From an uncultured Clostridia bacterium (GTDB lineage: Bacteria; Bacillota_A; Clostridia; Christensenellales; CAG-138), in contig CAMORL010000032.1 in assembly GCA_946623765.1 (NCBI GenBank), positions 1 through 14,158 of the forward strand: 14,158 nt of DNA, given 5' to 3'. A program made the position numbers and the translations under genes. Below are positions 1 to 7,725 of this stretch, piece after piece. The notes beneath the pieces are model-generated. The model was not told the DNA's origin. It did not search any database and saw only the letters and a program-made list of their open reading frames with translations. Numbering within the stretch: the stretch's first letter is position 1; the number at the start of each line of letters is the position of its first letter.

Positions 1-546
1 CTCGCCGGTATGGACGAGGTCGGAAGAGGTCCGCTGGCGGGACCCGTGGTCGTCGCCTGCGTGGTCATGCCGCCGGAGCCGCTTTTGGAATACGTCAACG
101 ATTCGAAAAAGGTCAGCGAGAAGCGCAGAGAAGCGCTGTACGAGCGCATCCTTTCCACCTGTGTCGAGGCGCAGACCGCGTGGGTGGATCAGACGGTCAT
201 CGACGAGATCAACATCCTCGAGGCGACGAAGTGCGCGTTCAACGAAGCGTTTGCCAGGATGAAAACGCCGGTCACCGACGTGCTCATTGACGCGCTCACC
301 GGGCTCGACATCCCCGCGCGGCAGCACGCGCTGATCCACGGCGACGCTTTGAGCTATTCGATCGCGGCGGCGTCGATCGTCGCGAAGGTCGAGCGAGACC
401 GCTACATGCGCGAGCAGGACGCGATCTATCCGATGTACGGGTTTGCGCAGAACAAGGGCTACGGAACCAGGCAGCATATGGATGCAATCCGCGCATACGG
501 TCCGTGTCCGCTGCACCGGCGGTCGTTCCTCAAAAATCTGCTATGA
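1..546 (+). CDS. rnhB: Ribonuclease HII, 5'-truncated by window edge
   Basis: RNase HII cleaves the RNA strand of RNA/DNA hybrids and nicks at single ribonucleotides misincorporated in DNA. The frame is open from base 1, and the visible protein begins LAGMDEVGRGPLAGPVV, which is the family's N-terminal catalytic motif. The ATG at position 10 therefore lies inside that motif and is not the start; the true start is upstream of the window. Of the four catalytic acidic residues, the Asp-Glu pair is at visible residues 5-6, a third is the Asp of LIDAL, and the fourth is in the AKVERDR block that follows the conserved SIAAASIVAK helix. The C-terminal GYGT and LHRRSF motifs are present. 181 codons are visible, so only a short N-terminal piece is missing. 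The stop codon overlaps the yraN start (ATGA), indicating translational coupling. Identification is secure. Confidence 0.96.
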   Translation, partial: LAGMDEVGRGPLAGPVVVACVVMPPEPLLEYVNDSKKVSEKRREALYERILSTCVEAQTAWVDQTVIDEINILEATKCAFNEAFARMKTPVTDVLIDALTGLDIPARQHALIHGDALSYSIAAASIVAKVERDRYMREQDAIYPMYGFAQNKGYGTRQHMDAIRAYGPCPLHRRSFLKNLL

Positions 547-893
547 CGGCGGCGGAAACGGGGAAGCGCGGCGAGAAGCTTGCCGCGCGGTTTCTGAGAC
601 GAAACGGGTATCGCATCCTTGCGTGCAACTGGCGCGCGCACCGCTATGAGATCGACATCGTCGCGCGGGAGAAGCGCACGGGGACGGTCGTGTTTGTCGA
701 GGTCAAAACGCGCACGGCGGGAAGCTACGGGCGTCCGGCGGACGCGGTGGACCGGAACAAGCAGCGCTTTCTGCGGCTTGCCGCCGAAAACTGGCTTCTG
801 CGCAACGGCGGATTGGAACAGCCCGCGCGCTTCGACGTGATCGAGGTTCTGCTGCCGGAACAGACAATCAACCAGATCGTGAACGCCTTTTAG
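543..893 (+). CDS. yraN: YraN/UPF0102 family nuclease-like protein
   Basis: This 116-residue protein matches the UPF0102 (YraN) family, small proteins with a predicted PD-(D/E)XK endonuclease-like fold whose cellular role is not firmly established. The signature is in order: GKRGEKLAARFL (residues 7-18), NGYRIL, NWR, then E36-I-D38 and F51-V-E53-V-K55-T-R57 as the putative metal-binding core, followed by GRPADAVDRNKQRFL. I chose ATG 543 because it overlaps the rnhB stop as ATGA and puts the family's N-terminal motif right after the start. The frame stays open to an ATG at 504, but that would add 13 residues inside rnhB. There is no clear Shine-Dalgarno site, so translation is probably coupled to rnhB. 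rnhB-yraN adjacency is very common in bacteria. Confidence 0.93.
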   Translation: MTAAETGKRGEKLAARFLRRNGYRILACNWRAHRYEIDIVAREKRTGTVVFVEVKTRTAGSYGRPADAVDRNKQRFLRLAAENWLLRNGGLEQPARFDVIEVLLPEQTINQIVNAF

Positions 894-896
894 CGG

Positions 897-925
897 TTGC
901 CTCACGGTCGGAAAGATGATATACT
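897..925 (+). promoter_or_regulatory. SigA-type promoter upstream of the glycosylation genes
   Basis: TTGCCT (897-902) and TATACT (920-925) are separated by exactly 17 bp. They match the housekeeping sigma consensus at 4/6 and 5/6 positions. The site begins 3 bp after the yraN stop. It would start transcription near 932, leaving a leader of about 25 nt before the TTG start at 958. It therefore gives the glycosyltransferase genes their own transcription start, although read-through from rnhB-yraN is also possible because I see no terminator between them. This is a prediction from sequence only. Confidence 0.65.
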
Positions 926-944
926 GATTAGACACATATAGATC

Positions 945-950
945 GGAGGA
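945..950 (+). promoter_or_regulatory. Ribosome binding site fixing a TTG start
   Basis: GGAGGA lies 7 nt upstream of the TTG at 958. It supports this unusual start codon, which is followed directly by a typical lipoprotein signal sequence. No ATG or GTG in this frame is similarly placed. Confidence 0.75.
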
Positions 951-957
951 TCGGATT

Positions 958-3477
958 TTGCGTAAGATAAATCGGATCGGAATCACATTGCTGGCGGTGC
1001 TGCTGCTCGCCGGGCTGTTTGCATGCGGAAGATCCGGTTCTGCCAACGAAGCGGGCGGCGATGCGATCGCCTTTGATTTTACGGAGGCGACGGACGGCGT
1101 TCCGAACGGCTGGACGGTCAATTCCTATGAGGGCGGATACCGCCTGTTCGGCGAGAACGGAGAGATCGGGCTTGCGCCGCAGGGGGCGGACGACGTCCGT
1201 CTGATCCATACGGTACAGGTCAAGCCGGAGACGCGGTATGTGCTTTCCGCGGAGATACGCACCGAGGACGTCGAGGACGGACAGGGCGCGTCGCTTTCGA
1301 TCGACAACTTTGCCGTTGACGGAAGCTACCTCTATTCCGACGCGCTGTTCGGCACGAATGACTGGACGCCGGTCGAACTGGCGTTCCGTACCGCAAAGGA
1401 CCAGGAGTCGGTTACGCTTGCGCTGCGGCTCGGCGGGTACTCCGCGGAGTCGAGCGGCATCGTGCAGTTCCGAAACGTCCGTCTCGAACAGACGGAAGCC
1501 GCGTCCGTTCCGTTCCAGAATCTCTCGCCTGCGGAAGTGTCGACGGAAGCCGAGCAGCGGACGCAGGAGGATTACGAAAACATCTTTACGGTGATCTTCT
1601 GGGTCGGCGCGATCGCGGCGATCGTGCTGCTGTACGGCGTTTACGGAACGGCAAAGCAGATTGCGCCGGACCGGAAAGCGATTCCGGACAAGTACGGGAT
1701 CTTCCTGATTCTCGTCGGGATCGGGCTTGTCGTGCGGTTTGTGCTCTGCGCGACGCTGAAAGGACACAGCACCGATATGAGCTGCTGGCAGGGCTGGGGC
1801 AGCCGGGTCGCCGTGGGCGGAACGCATGCGTTCTATGTGGACAACTGGTGCGACTATCCGCCGGGGTATATGCTTGTCTGCGGATTGCTGTACCGGATCG
1901 CGTCGATCTTCCCGGAAGGGCCGTTCCGTTTGTTCGTATATATGGTCCCGGCGTTTTTGTGCGACGTGCTGTCCGGCTTTCTGATTCTGAACCGCGCGAA
2001 GCGTTTTTCGATCGGCGACAAGACCGCGCTGCTGCTTGCGGGACTGATCGTGCTGAATCCCGCCGCGGTATATCTGTCCGGCGCGTGGGGACAGATCGAT
2101 TCGATTCTCACCGTGCTGCTCATCGGCACGTTCCTGATTCTCAATATGAGCGACGAGAAACCGTATTACCGGCTGATCGCGGGCGTCGTCTATGCCGTCG
2201 CAATTCTGATGAAGTGGCAGGCGCTGATCTTCGGACCGGTGCTCGCGCTGATGTATGTGATGACCGGCGTCGATCAGCGAAAGAACGGACAGTTTGTGAG
2301 CCATGTACTCTGGTCGGTCGCTGCGGTCGGCGGTGCGCTCATCGTTCTGCTGTTCGGTTCGCTGCTGTTCCGCGGAGAGGGCATGAGCCTTTTCTGGATG
2401 GCGGAACGTTATCGGAGCGCGTCGAGCGGCTATGAATACGCTTCGATCGAAGCATACAACTTTATGACGCTGTTCGGCGGCAACTGGGCGCCGGCGAAGA
2501 ACGCGTTCGGCAGCGAAAAGATCGGCGATCTTCTGCTGCGCTGCAACGAACTGTTCTCCAAGGCGGCGCTGCTGATCGGCTTTTCGACGCTTGTGCTGCG
2601 CGCATGGAACGAAATGCGCATGCAGCGGGACAATAAACCGAATCGCGCGCTTTTCGAACTGCTTCTGACGGCAATCCCGACCGGGCTCATGGTCCTCATC
2701 CGCTTCCTTGCAAAGGATATCGGGAACGGGGTCGTTTTCCGGTGGATTTCCGCATTCCCGCTCTACGGCATCTGGATGATTGCGGTGTTCCTGTACATCG
2801 TCAATCGCGAAAAGGGCAGCCGTACGGTACTCGAATGGATCAAGGGCGGCGGCGTTACGGCGATCGGCGCGCTGACGCTGTTCGGCACGATGTGCGCGTT
2901 CGGGTTTACGCTTGCGCTCAGCGCATGTTTCAGGATCTTCGGCGGGACGCTCACATGGCATCTTTTCGGGATCATCGGAATCGCGGGCGCAGGGCTGATG
3001 ACCGTCGCCGTGTTCGTTCTGTATTGGGTTCGGCACAGACGGATGCAGAATTCGATCTATATGAACCGCGGGCTCATTTTCCTGCTTGCCGCGTGCTTCT
3101 GCGTGTGGGTGTTCACGTTCGGACACTACATGCACGAACGCTACATTTTCCCGGCGCTGTTCCTGCTGGTCTTTGCGTACGCCTATGACCGCGATCCTCA
3201 TAAGCTCGCGGCGTTTCTGATGCTCACCGTTACGACGTTCATGAACGAAATGATGGCGATGTTCGTGGTGTCCGACGGCGCAAAGGATCTGATTCGCGGC
3301 GGCGCGATCCACAATCAGCTGATCGCCGTGATCTCCCTGTTGGAGGTTTGCGCGGCAATGTACTTCACGGCGGTCTGCTTCCGCAAAGCGCTGGTGTTCG
3401 ATCCGTTGTTCCCGACGGACAACGGACCGGTTCTGCCGCAGATACCGCTTCGCAAAACGAACGGGAAACGGAGGTGA
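958..3477 (+). CDS. Gpi18/PIG-M-like GT-C glycosyltransferase with lipobox and jelly-roll domain
   Basis: An 839-residue polytopic membrane protein. Residues 1-23 look like a lipoprotein signal (basic n-region, hydrophobic core, lipobox LFAC with Cys23), though uncleaved anchoring is possible. Residues about 36-178 form a beta-rich domain resembling the CBM4/9 jelly roll, ending in a typical FRNVRLEQ strand. A membrane segment at about 209-229 leads into a GT-C core with TD273MSCWQGW, D299YPPGY, W377GQID381S and HMHERYIFP (His726). These motifs fit the Gpi18-like/PIG-M-like mannosyltransferase group, which uses lipid-phosphate sugars outside the cytoplasmic membrane. I infer transfer of mannose or another hexose to an extracytoplasmic acceptor; neither sugar nor acceptor can be read from sequence. 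It is first in its unit and only 5 bp from the PMT gene. Base composition resembles the neighbours, so there is no sign of recent transfer. Confidence 0.85.
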   Translation: MRKINRIGITLLAVLLLAGLFACGRSGSANEAGGDAIAFDFTEATDGVPNGWTVNSYEGGYRLFGENGEIGLAPQGADDVRLIHTVQVKPETRYVLSAEIRTEDVEDGQGASLSIDNFAVDGSYLYSDALFGTNDWTPVELAFRTAKDQESVTLALRLGGYSAESSGIVQFRNVRLEQTEAASVPFQNLSPAEVSTEAEQRTQEDYENIFTVIFWVGAIAAIVLLYGVYGTAKQIAPDRKAIPDKYGIFLILVGIGLVVRFVLCATLKGHSTDMSCWQGWGSRVAVGGTHAFYVDNWCDYPPGYMLVCGLLYRIASIFPEGPFRLFVYMVPAFLCDVLSGFLILNRAKRFSIGDKTALLLAGLIVLNPAAVYLSGAWGQIDSILTVLLIGTFLILNMSDEKPYYRLIAGVVYAVAILMKWQALIFGPVLALMYVMTGVDQRKNGQFVSHVLWSVAAVGGALIVLLFGSLLFRGEGMSLFWMAERYRSASSGYEYASIEAYNFMTLFGGNWAPAKNAFGSEKIGDLLLRCNELFSKAALLIGFSTLVLRAWNEMRMQRDNKPNRALFELLLTAIPTGLMVLIRFLAKDIGNGVVFRWISAFPLYGIWMIAVFLYIVNREKGSRTVLEWIKGGGVTAIGALTLFGTMCAFGFTLALSACFRIFGGTLTWHLFGIIGIAGAGLMTVAVFVLYWVRHRRMQNSIYMNRGLIFLLAACFCVWVFTFGHYMHERYIFPALFLLVFAYAYDRDPHKLAAFLMLTVTTFMNEMMAMFVVSDGAKDLIRGGAIHNQLIAVISLLEVCAAMYFTAVCFRKALVFDPLFPTDNGPVLPQIPLRKTNGKRR
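3470..3477 (+). promoter_or_regulatory. Ribosome binding site that decides the PMT start
   Basis: GGAGGTGA is an eight-base match to the anti-Shine-Dalgarno sequence and overlaps the stop codon of the upstream glycosyltransferase. It lies 5 nt before GTG 3483. The competing GTG at 3474 overlaps the site itself and cannot use it, so 3483 is the better start. Confidence 0.75.
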
Positions 3478-3482
3478 GCAGG

Positions 3483-5642
3483 GTGGATTTCAAAACATTC
3501 CGCAAAGAAATCGGCATGGAAGACGGACGCCGCATGACCTCGCGCGACTGGGTCGTGCTCATCGTTCTGCTTGCCGTATATTCGATTTTCGCTTTTGTGA
3601 ACCTCGGATCCCTGTCTTCTCCGCAGACCGCATGGACGGCGGAGCCGGACACGACCGTGCTGGTCGATCTCGGCGAGACGCGGACCGTTTCGGAGATCCG
3701 CTTCTTCGGCGGCATCGCCGAGGGCAAGATTGAGATCTATGACGACAGCGCGTTTATCGACGGCTATTTCACGCCGGGCGAAACCGAACCGCTGGAGGTC
3801 TTTGAACAGGACAACGGCGATATGTTCAAATGGGTCGAGCTTTCGCTGAACACCGAAACGGAATATCTGATCCTTTATGTGGAAAGCGGCACGATCTCCA
3901 TGAACGAGATCGCGGTGCTGAACGACGGCGAACTGCTGTCCGCGTCCGTTTACGAACCGAAGGGCGGCGCGGAAAAGCTTTTGGACGAGCAGGACAAGGT
4001 CGCGGTGAACCATTCGTATCTCGACGGGATGTATTTCGACGAGATCTACCATGCGCGCACGGCGTATGAGATCGTGCAAAACGACGATCTCTACCGCAAA
4101 GAGGGTCCGGAGGCGGCGCAGTGGGACGGATACTCGATCTATGAATGGACGCACCCGTCTTTGGGCAAGCTCTTCATTGCCGTCGGCATCCGGATCTTCG
4201 GGATGACGCCGTTCGGCTGGCGGTTTGCCGGTACGTTCTTCGGCGTTCTGATCCTTGCGGTGCTGTACGTGTTCGCAAAGCGCATCTTCCGCCGTACGGA
4301 TTACGCGCTTGTGACCGCGGGGCTGTTTGCCGCGGACTGCATGCACTTTGCGCAGACGCGCATCGCGACGATCGACACCTACGCGCTGTTTTTCACGCTG
4401 CTGATGTTCCTGTTCATGGGGGACTATATCGCGGAGGATTTCGAAGCCCGTCCGTATTGGAAAAAGCTCGCGATGCTCGGTCTTTCCGGCGTGATGTTCG
4501 GGCTCGGCGCGTCGTCGAAGTGGACCTGCCTGTATTCCGGCGCGGGACTTGCCGTGCTGTATTTCGGCGATCTCATCTATAACCTGATCCGGATCGTGAA
4601 AAACCGGCTCAAGCAGGCGAAGGAAGACCGGAAAAAACTGCCGGTCAACGTGATCGCGTATGCGCCGGTGCTGTTCGTGTTCGGTGTGATCGCGCTGCAT
4701 CTTGCGGGGCATTGGATGAACATCGCCGATTACCGCTACCGCGCGTATGTCAAGGGACAGTACGTCATGAAGACGAACGCGACCTACGGCGTCGATACGA
4801 TCAACAACATCTTCCTGCGTCCGTGGTTTTACGGAACGCTGCTGATCCTCGTCGGCGTCGCGATCGCTTCCGCGGTGATCTTCCGCCTGGCGTTCCGCAG
4901 CCGCAGGGACGTCGATCTTTCGCTCAACAATCTTCTGATGACGCCGGTGTGGTGCTGTCTGTTCTTCATTCTGATCCCGATCGCGCTGTACGTGGCAACG
5001 AATTACTGCTATTACATCAAAGCCGGCGACCGAACGCTTTCCGCAATGCTGGAAACGCTCTGGAAGGAACAGGTCAGCATGTACAACTATCACGCGGACC
5101 TCGACGCGACGCACATGTGTCAATCCATGTGGTATCAGTGGCCGCTGATGCAGAAGTCGGTCTGGTTCTATTCGGGCTATCCGCGCTATCTCAATTCGGC
5201 GGGCGAGGAGATCAAGCTGCTCTCCAACATCTCGAGCACGGGCAACCCCGCCGTATGGTACGTCTCGGCGTTCGGCGCGGTGTTTGCCGTCGTCGAGTGG
5301 TTCAAAAATCCCGCCTGCAGAAAGAACCGCGCGTTCTTCGTCGTGTTCACGGGCATCCTTGCGGGGCTTCTGCCGTGGGCGCTCGTCACGCGGTGCGTGT
5401 TCCTGTATCACTATTTCTCGACGATCCCGTTCATGATGCTGCTGACGCTGCTGCTTCTCTGTTATGCGGAGAAGAAGTACCCGAAAACGGCATGGCTCAA
5501 GTGGGCGTGGCTCGTCGCCTCCGTGATCGTGTTCCTGCTCATGCTGCCTGCGGTTTCGGGCATTCCGGTGCCGTACGGCTACGCAAAATTCATCGAGAAC
5601 GTGCTTGCGCCGTTCGGAAAGGTCTACTATGTCGGCGTCTGA
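3483..5642 (+). CDS. PMT-family protein O-mannosyltransferase with discoidin-like insert
   Basis: A 719-residue GT-C membrane protein of the dolichyl-phosphate-mannose protein mannosyltransferase family. Such enzymes transfer mannose from a polyprenyl-phosphate carrier to Ser/Thr of secreted proteins at the outer membrane face. Hallmarks are the YFD186E187 catalytic pair in the first external loop, H224PSLGK, ASSK346WT, and a C-terminal loop with NYH537, ATH and W553P, followed by FLYHYFSTIPFMML. The eukaryotic MIR domains are absent, as is usual in bacteria. After the first membrane segment (about 22-40), residues about 47-150 form a beta-rich insert with TVLVDLGETRTVSEIRFFGG, resembling F5/8 type C (discoidin/CBM32) domains. 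The open frame extends upstream to 3348, but the Shine-Dalgarno site supports GTG 3483. The gene overlaps the GtrA gene by 14 bp. The PMT assignment is strong; a mannose donor is inferred from the family. Confidence 0.88.
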   Translation: MDFKTFRKEIGMEDGRRMTSRDWVVLIVLLAVYSIFAFVNLGSLSSPQTAWTAEPDTTVLVDLGETRTVSEIRFFGGIAEGKIEIYDDSAFIDGYFTPGETEPLEVFEQDNGDMFKWVELSLNTETEYLILYVESGTISMNEIAVLNDGELLSASVYEPKGGAEKLLDEQDKVAVNHSYLDGMYFDEIYHARTAYEIVQNDDLYRKEGPEAAQWDGYSIYEWTHPSLGKLFIAVGIRIFGMTPFGWRFAGTFFGVLILAVLYVFAKRIFRRTDYALVTAGLFAADCMHFAQTRIATIDTYALFFTLLMFLFMGDYIAEDFEARPYWKKLAMLGLSGVMFGLGASSKWTCLYSGAGLAVLYFGDLIYNLIRIVKNRLKQAKEDRKKLPVNVIAYAPVLFVFGVIALHLAGHWMNIADYRYRAYVKGQYVMKTNATYGVDTINNIFLRPWFYGTLLILVGVAIASAVIFRLAFRSRRDVDLSLNNLLMTPVWCCLFFILIPIALYVATNYCYYIKAGDRTLSAMLETLWKEQVSMYNYHADLDATHMCQSMWYQWPLMQKSVWFYSGYPRYLNSAGEEIKLLSNISSTGNPAVWYVSAFGAVFAVVEWFKNPACRKNRAFFVVFTGILAGLLPWALVTRCVFLYHYFSTIPFMMLLTLLLLCYAEKKYPKTAWLKWAWLVASVIVFLLMLPAVSGIPVPYGYAKFIENVLAPFGKVYYVGV

Positions 5643-6120
5643 GGGAAAGAAGAGCTTCGTTCAGCTGTTGAAATTCGTGCTGATCGGCGCGTCGAACACG
5701 CTCATCGACCTTGTCGTGACGTTCGCGCTGAACGCGATCTTCGGGATCTATTATCTTGCGAAGATCATCGGCTACGCGTGCGGGATCCTGAACAGCTATA
5801 TCTGGAATTCGCGCTGGACGTTCCGCGAGGAGCGCCGCCGCGACGCAAGGGAGATCGTCTCGTTCATCGCGGTCAACCTCGTCACGCTCGGCGTGTCGCT
5901 GCTGCTGCAGTGGGTGTTCCGCGACAAGCTGCATCTCGACGCGTGGTGGACCGGCTTTGCGGGCGAGAACTTCTTCACGAAGATCCTGAACGGCGAACGC
6001 TTCTGCCTGCTTCTCGCTTCCGGCATTGCGCTTCTGCTGAACTTCGCGGGCAACAAGCTCTTTGTGTTCAAGCGCCGCGAAGAACCGAAACAAATCCCGA
6101 CCGAACATCCGGAGGAATAA
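5629..6120 (+). CDS. GtrA-family membrane protein (putative lipid-linked sugar flippase)
   Basis: This 163-residue protein has the GtrA/DPMS-like fold (PF04138): four hydrophobic segments at about 10-33, 38-58, 80-100 and 125-146. Between the first two it carries the family's FVLIGASNTLIDL block and GILNSYIWNSRWTF, and near the end LNFAGNKLFVFKR. GtrA proteins are implicated in moving undecaprenyl- or polyprenyl-phosphate sugars across the membrane, or in binding the partner GT2 synthase. Beside two GT-C enzymes that use lipid-phosphate donors, it plausibly presents their donor outside. The loop between segments 3 and 4 is longer than in minimal members. I chose ATG 5629 over the in-frame ATG at 5605: GGAAAGG at 5616-5622 sits 6 nt before it, and the overlap with the PMT gene is typical of coupling. 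The usual GT2 partner gene is not in the window. Confidence 0.88.
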   Translation: MSASEGKKSFVQLLKFVLIGASNTLIDLVVTFALNAIFGIYYLAKIIGYACGILNSYIWNSRWTFREERRRDAREIVSFIAVNLVTLGVSLLLQWVFRDKLHLDAWWTGFAGENFFTKILNGERFCLLLASGIALLLNFAGNKLFVFKRREEPKQIPTEHPEE

Positions 6121-6124
6121 AACC

Positions 6125-7648
6125 ATGCTGGCGAAGGTGGAAAGCTACGGGCTTGCCGCGCTGAACGGCTATCCCGTGACGGTGGAAACGGACATCTCGG
6201 CAGGCATGCCGAACTATGACACGGTCGGTCTGCCCGACGCGGCGGTCAAGGAATCGCGCGAACGCGTACACGCGGCGATCCGGCACTCGGGCTTTCCGTT
6301 TCCCGATTCCCGCATCACGGTCAATCTTGCGCCTGCCGATCTCAAAAAGGAAGGCTCGGTCTACGACCTGCCGATCGCGCTGTCGATCCTCGAAGCAAAC
6401 GGCACGCTGAAGCCCTCGCCGAGAGGGATGATCGTGCTCGGCGAGCTCGCGCTGGACGGCGCCGTCCGTCCGATCTCCGGCATCTTACCGATGCTGATCG
6501 ACGCGTTCGACAAGGGCTATACCGTGTTTTACGTGCCGAAGGACAATGCGGCGGAGGCGGCGTACATCCGCGGCGCGACGGTCTTTCCGGTCGAATCGCT
6601 CGCCGCGCTCGTGCAGCATCTGCGCGGTGAAACGCCGATCGTGCCTGCGGAAGCGGGGGCGTTTACGGGCGGCACGCACAAGAATGCCGTCGATTTTTCC
6701 GAGATCAAAGGGCAGGAGGCGGCGAAGCGCGCCGCGGAGGTCGCGGTTGCGGGAAACCACAATATCCTGCTGTGCGGCACGCCCGGCAGCGGCAAGACGA
6801 TGCTTGCCCGCGCGATCCCGTCGATTCTGCCGGATATGACGTTCGAGGAAGCGCTGGAGATCACCAAGATCCATTCGATTACCGGCGCCATGAAGGGGAC
6901 TGCGGGGCTTGTCACCGAGCGTCCCTTCCGCGCCCCGCACCACGGCGCGAGCGCGGCGTCGCTGATCGGCGGCGGCACGCGCGCCATGCCCGGCGAGATC
7001 AGCCTTGCGCACAACGGCGTGCTCTTTCTGGACGAGCTGCCGGAGTTTCAGAGAAACGTTCTGGAGGCGCTGCGTCAGCCTTTGGAGGACGGTTTTGTAA
7101 CCGTCAGCCGCGCGGCGGCGACGGCGACCTATCCCGCAAGATTCCTGCTCGTCGCGGCAATGAACCCGTGTCCGTGCGGCAACCGCGGCTCGCGCACAAA
7201 GCCGTGCACCTGCACGGCGGTGCAGATAAAGCGCTATGCCGGACGCATCAGCGGTCCGCTTCTCGATCGCATCGACCTGCACATCGAGATGACCGAGGTG
7301 GGCTATCGCGAAATCACCGAGCGCCGTCCCGCCGAACCTTCCGAGATCGTCCGCGCCCGCGTGACGGCGGCAAGGGAACTTCAGCGCGAGCGGTTCAAGG
7401 CGGAAGGCATTCGCACCAATTCCGAAATGAACGGCGCGCTGATCCGCAAATTCTGCAATCCGACCGGCGAATCCGAACGGCTCCTTCGCGACGCGTTCAG
7501 ACGTCTGCAGCTTTCGGCGCGCGCGTATCAGCGCGTTCTGAAGGTCGCCCGCACCGTCGCGGACCTGGAGGGAAGCCCCGAAATCCGCCCCGAACACTAC
7601 GCCGAGGCGATCCAGTACCGCAGCATGTCGATGCTGTCCGACCTCTGA
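6125..7648 (+). CDS. comM: ComM/YifB-type AAA+ ATPase (Mg-chelatase-like)
   Basis: A 507-residue protein of the YifB/ComM family. In proteobacteria ComM is a hexameric helicase promoting branch migration during natural transformation; the Firmicute role is less defined. The N-terminal ChlI-like domain (about 1-170) carries the conserved SAGMPNYDTVGLPDAAVKES segment. The AAA+ domain has Walker A GTPGSGK224T and Walker B LFLD303E304, and a CxC...CxC cluster (Cys349, 351, 361, 363) follows in NPCPCGNRG. The C-terminal Mg_chelatase_C region ends in YRSMSML. ATG 6125 has GGAGG at 6111-6115 with 9-nt spacing and begins the family's MLAKVESYGL. It starts 4 bp after the GtrA stop and is followed by a terminator, so it appears co-transcribed with the glycosylation genes rather than with dprA. 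The length is normal. Confidence 0.96.
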   Translation: MLAKVESYGLAALNGYPVTVETDISAGMPNYDTVGLPDAAVKESRERVHAAIRHSGFPFPDSRITVNLAPADLKKEGSVYDLPIALSILEANGTLKPSPRGMIVLGELALDGAVRPISGILPMLIDAFDKGYTVFYVPKDNAAEAAYIRGATVFPVESLAALVQHLRGETPIVPAEAGAFTGGTHKNAVDFSEIKGQEAAKRAAEVAVAGNHNILLCGTPGSGKTMLARAIPSILPDMTFEEALEITKIHSITGAMKGTAGLVTERPFRAPHHGASAASLIGGGTRAMPGEISLAHNGVLFLDELPEFQRNVLEALRQPLEDGFVTVSRAAATATYPARFLLVAAMNPCPCGNRGSRTKPCTCTAVQIKRYAGRISGPLLDRIDLHIEMTEVGYREITERRPAEPSEIVRARVTAARELQRERFKAEGIRTNSEMNGALIRKFCNPTGESERLLRDAFRRLQLSARAYQRVLKVARTVADLEGSPEIRPEHYAEAIQYRSMSMLSDL

Positions 7649-7666
7649 AAATGACAAAATCCGACG

Positions 7667-7692
7667 CCGCACGGGGTTCCCGTGCGGTTTTT
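7667..7692 (+). terminator. Intrinsic terminator after comM
   Basis: CCGCACGGG (7667-7675) pairs perfectly with CCCGTGCGG (7679-7687) to give a 9-bp GC-rich stem with a 3-nt loop, followed by five T residues (7688-7692). It begins 18 bp after the comM stop. It closes the glycosylation-comM unit before the dprA promoter. Confidence 0.9.
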
Positions 7693-7725
7693 GTTGCGGG
7701 ATTTTCACATTTGCATATATAAATA

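Noticed and set aside
928..3312. 794-codon open frame on the minus strand opposite the first glycosyltransferase
   Set aside because: It is codon-aligned with the sense gene and stays open because the gene avoids TTA, CTA and TCA codons. The product is rich in Arg, His, Gln and Glu with no recognisable domain, while the sense frame has clear GT-C motifs.
3348..3482. Longer N-terminus for the PMT protein starting at ATG 3348
   Set aside because: It would overlap the upstream gene by 130 bp, has no ribosome binding site, and the added residues are polar and unlike the family. The GGAGGTGA at 3470-3477 points to GTG 3483.
3315..5411. 698-codon open frame on the minus strand opposite the PMT gene
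   Set aside because: It has the same cause: codon-for-codon antisense of a GC-rich gene lacking TTA/CTA/TCA. The composition is low in hydrophobic residues and without motifs. Its end-to-end arrangement with the previous antisense frame is coincidental.
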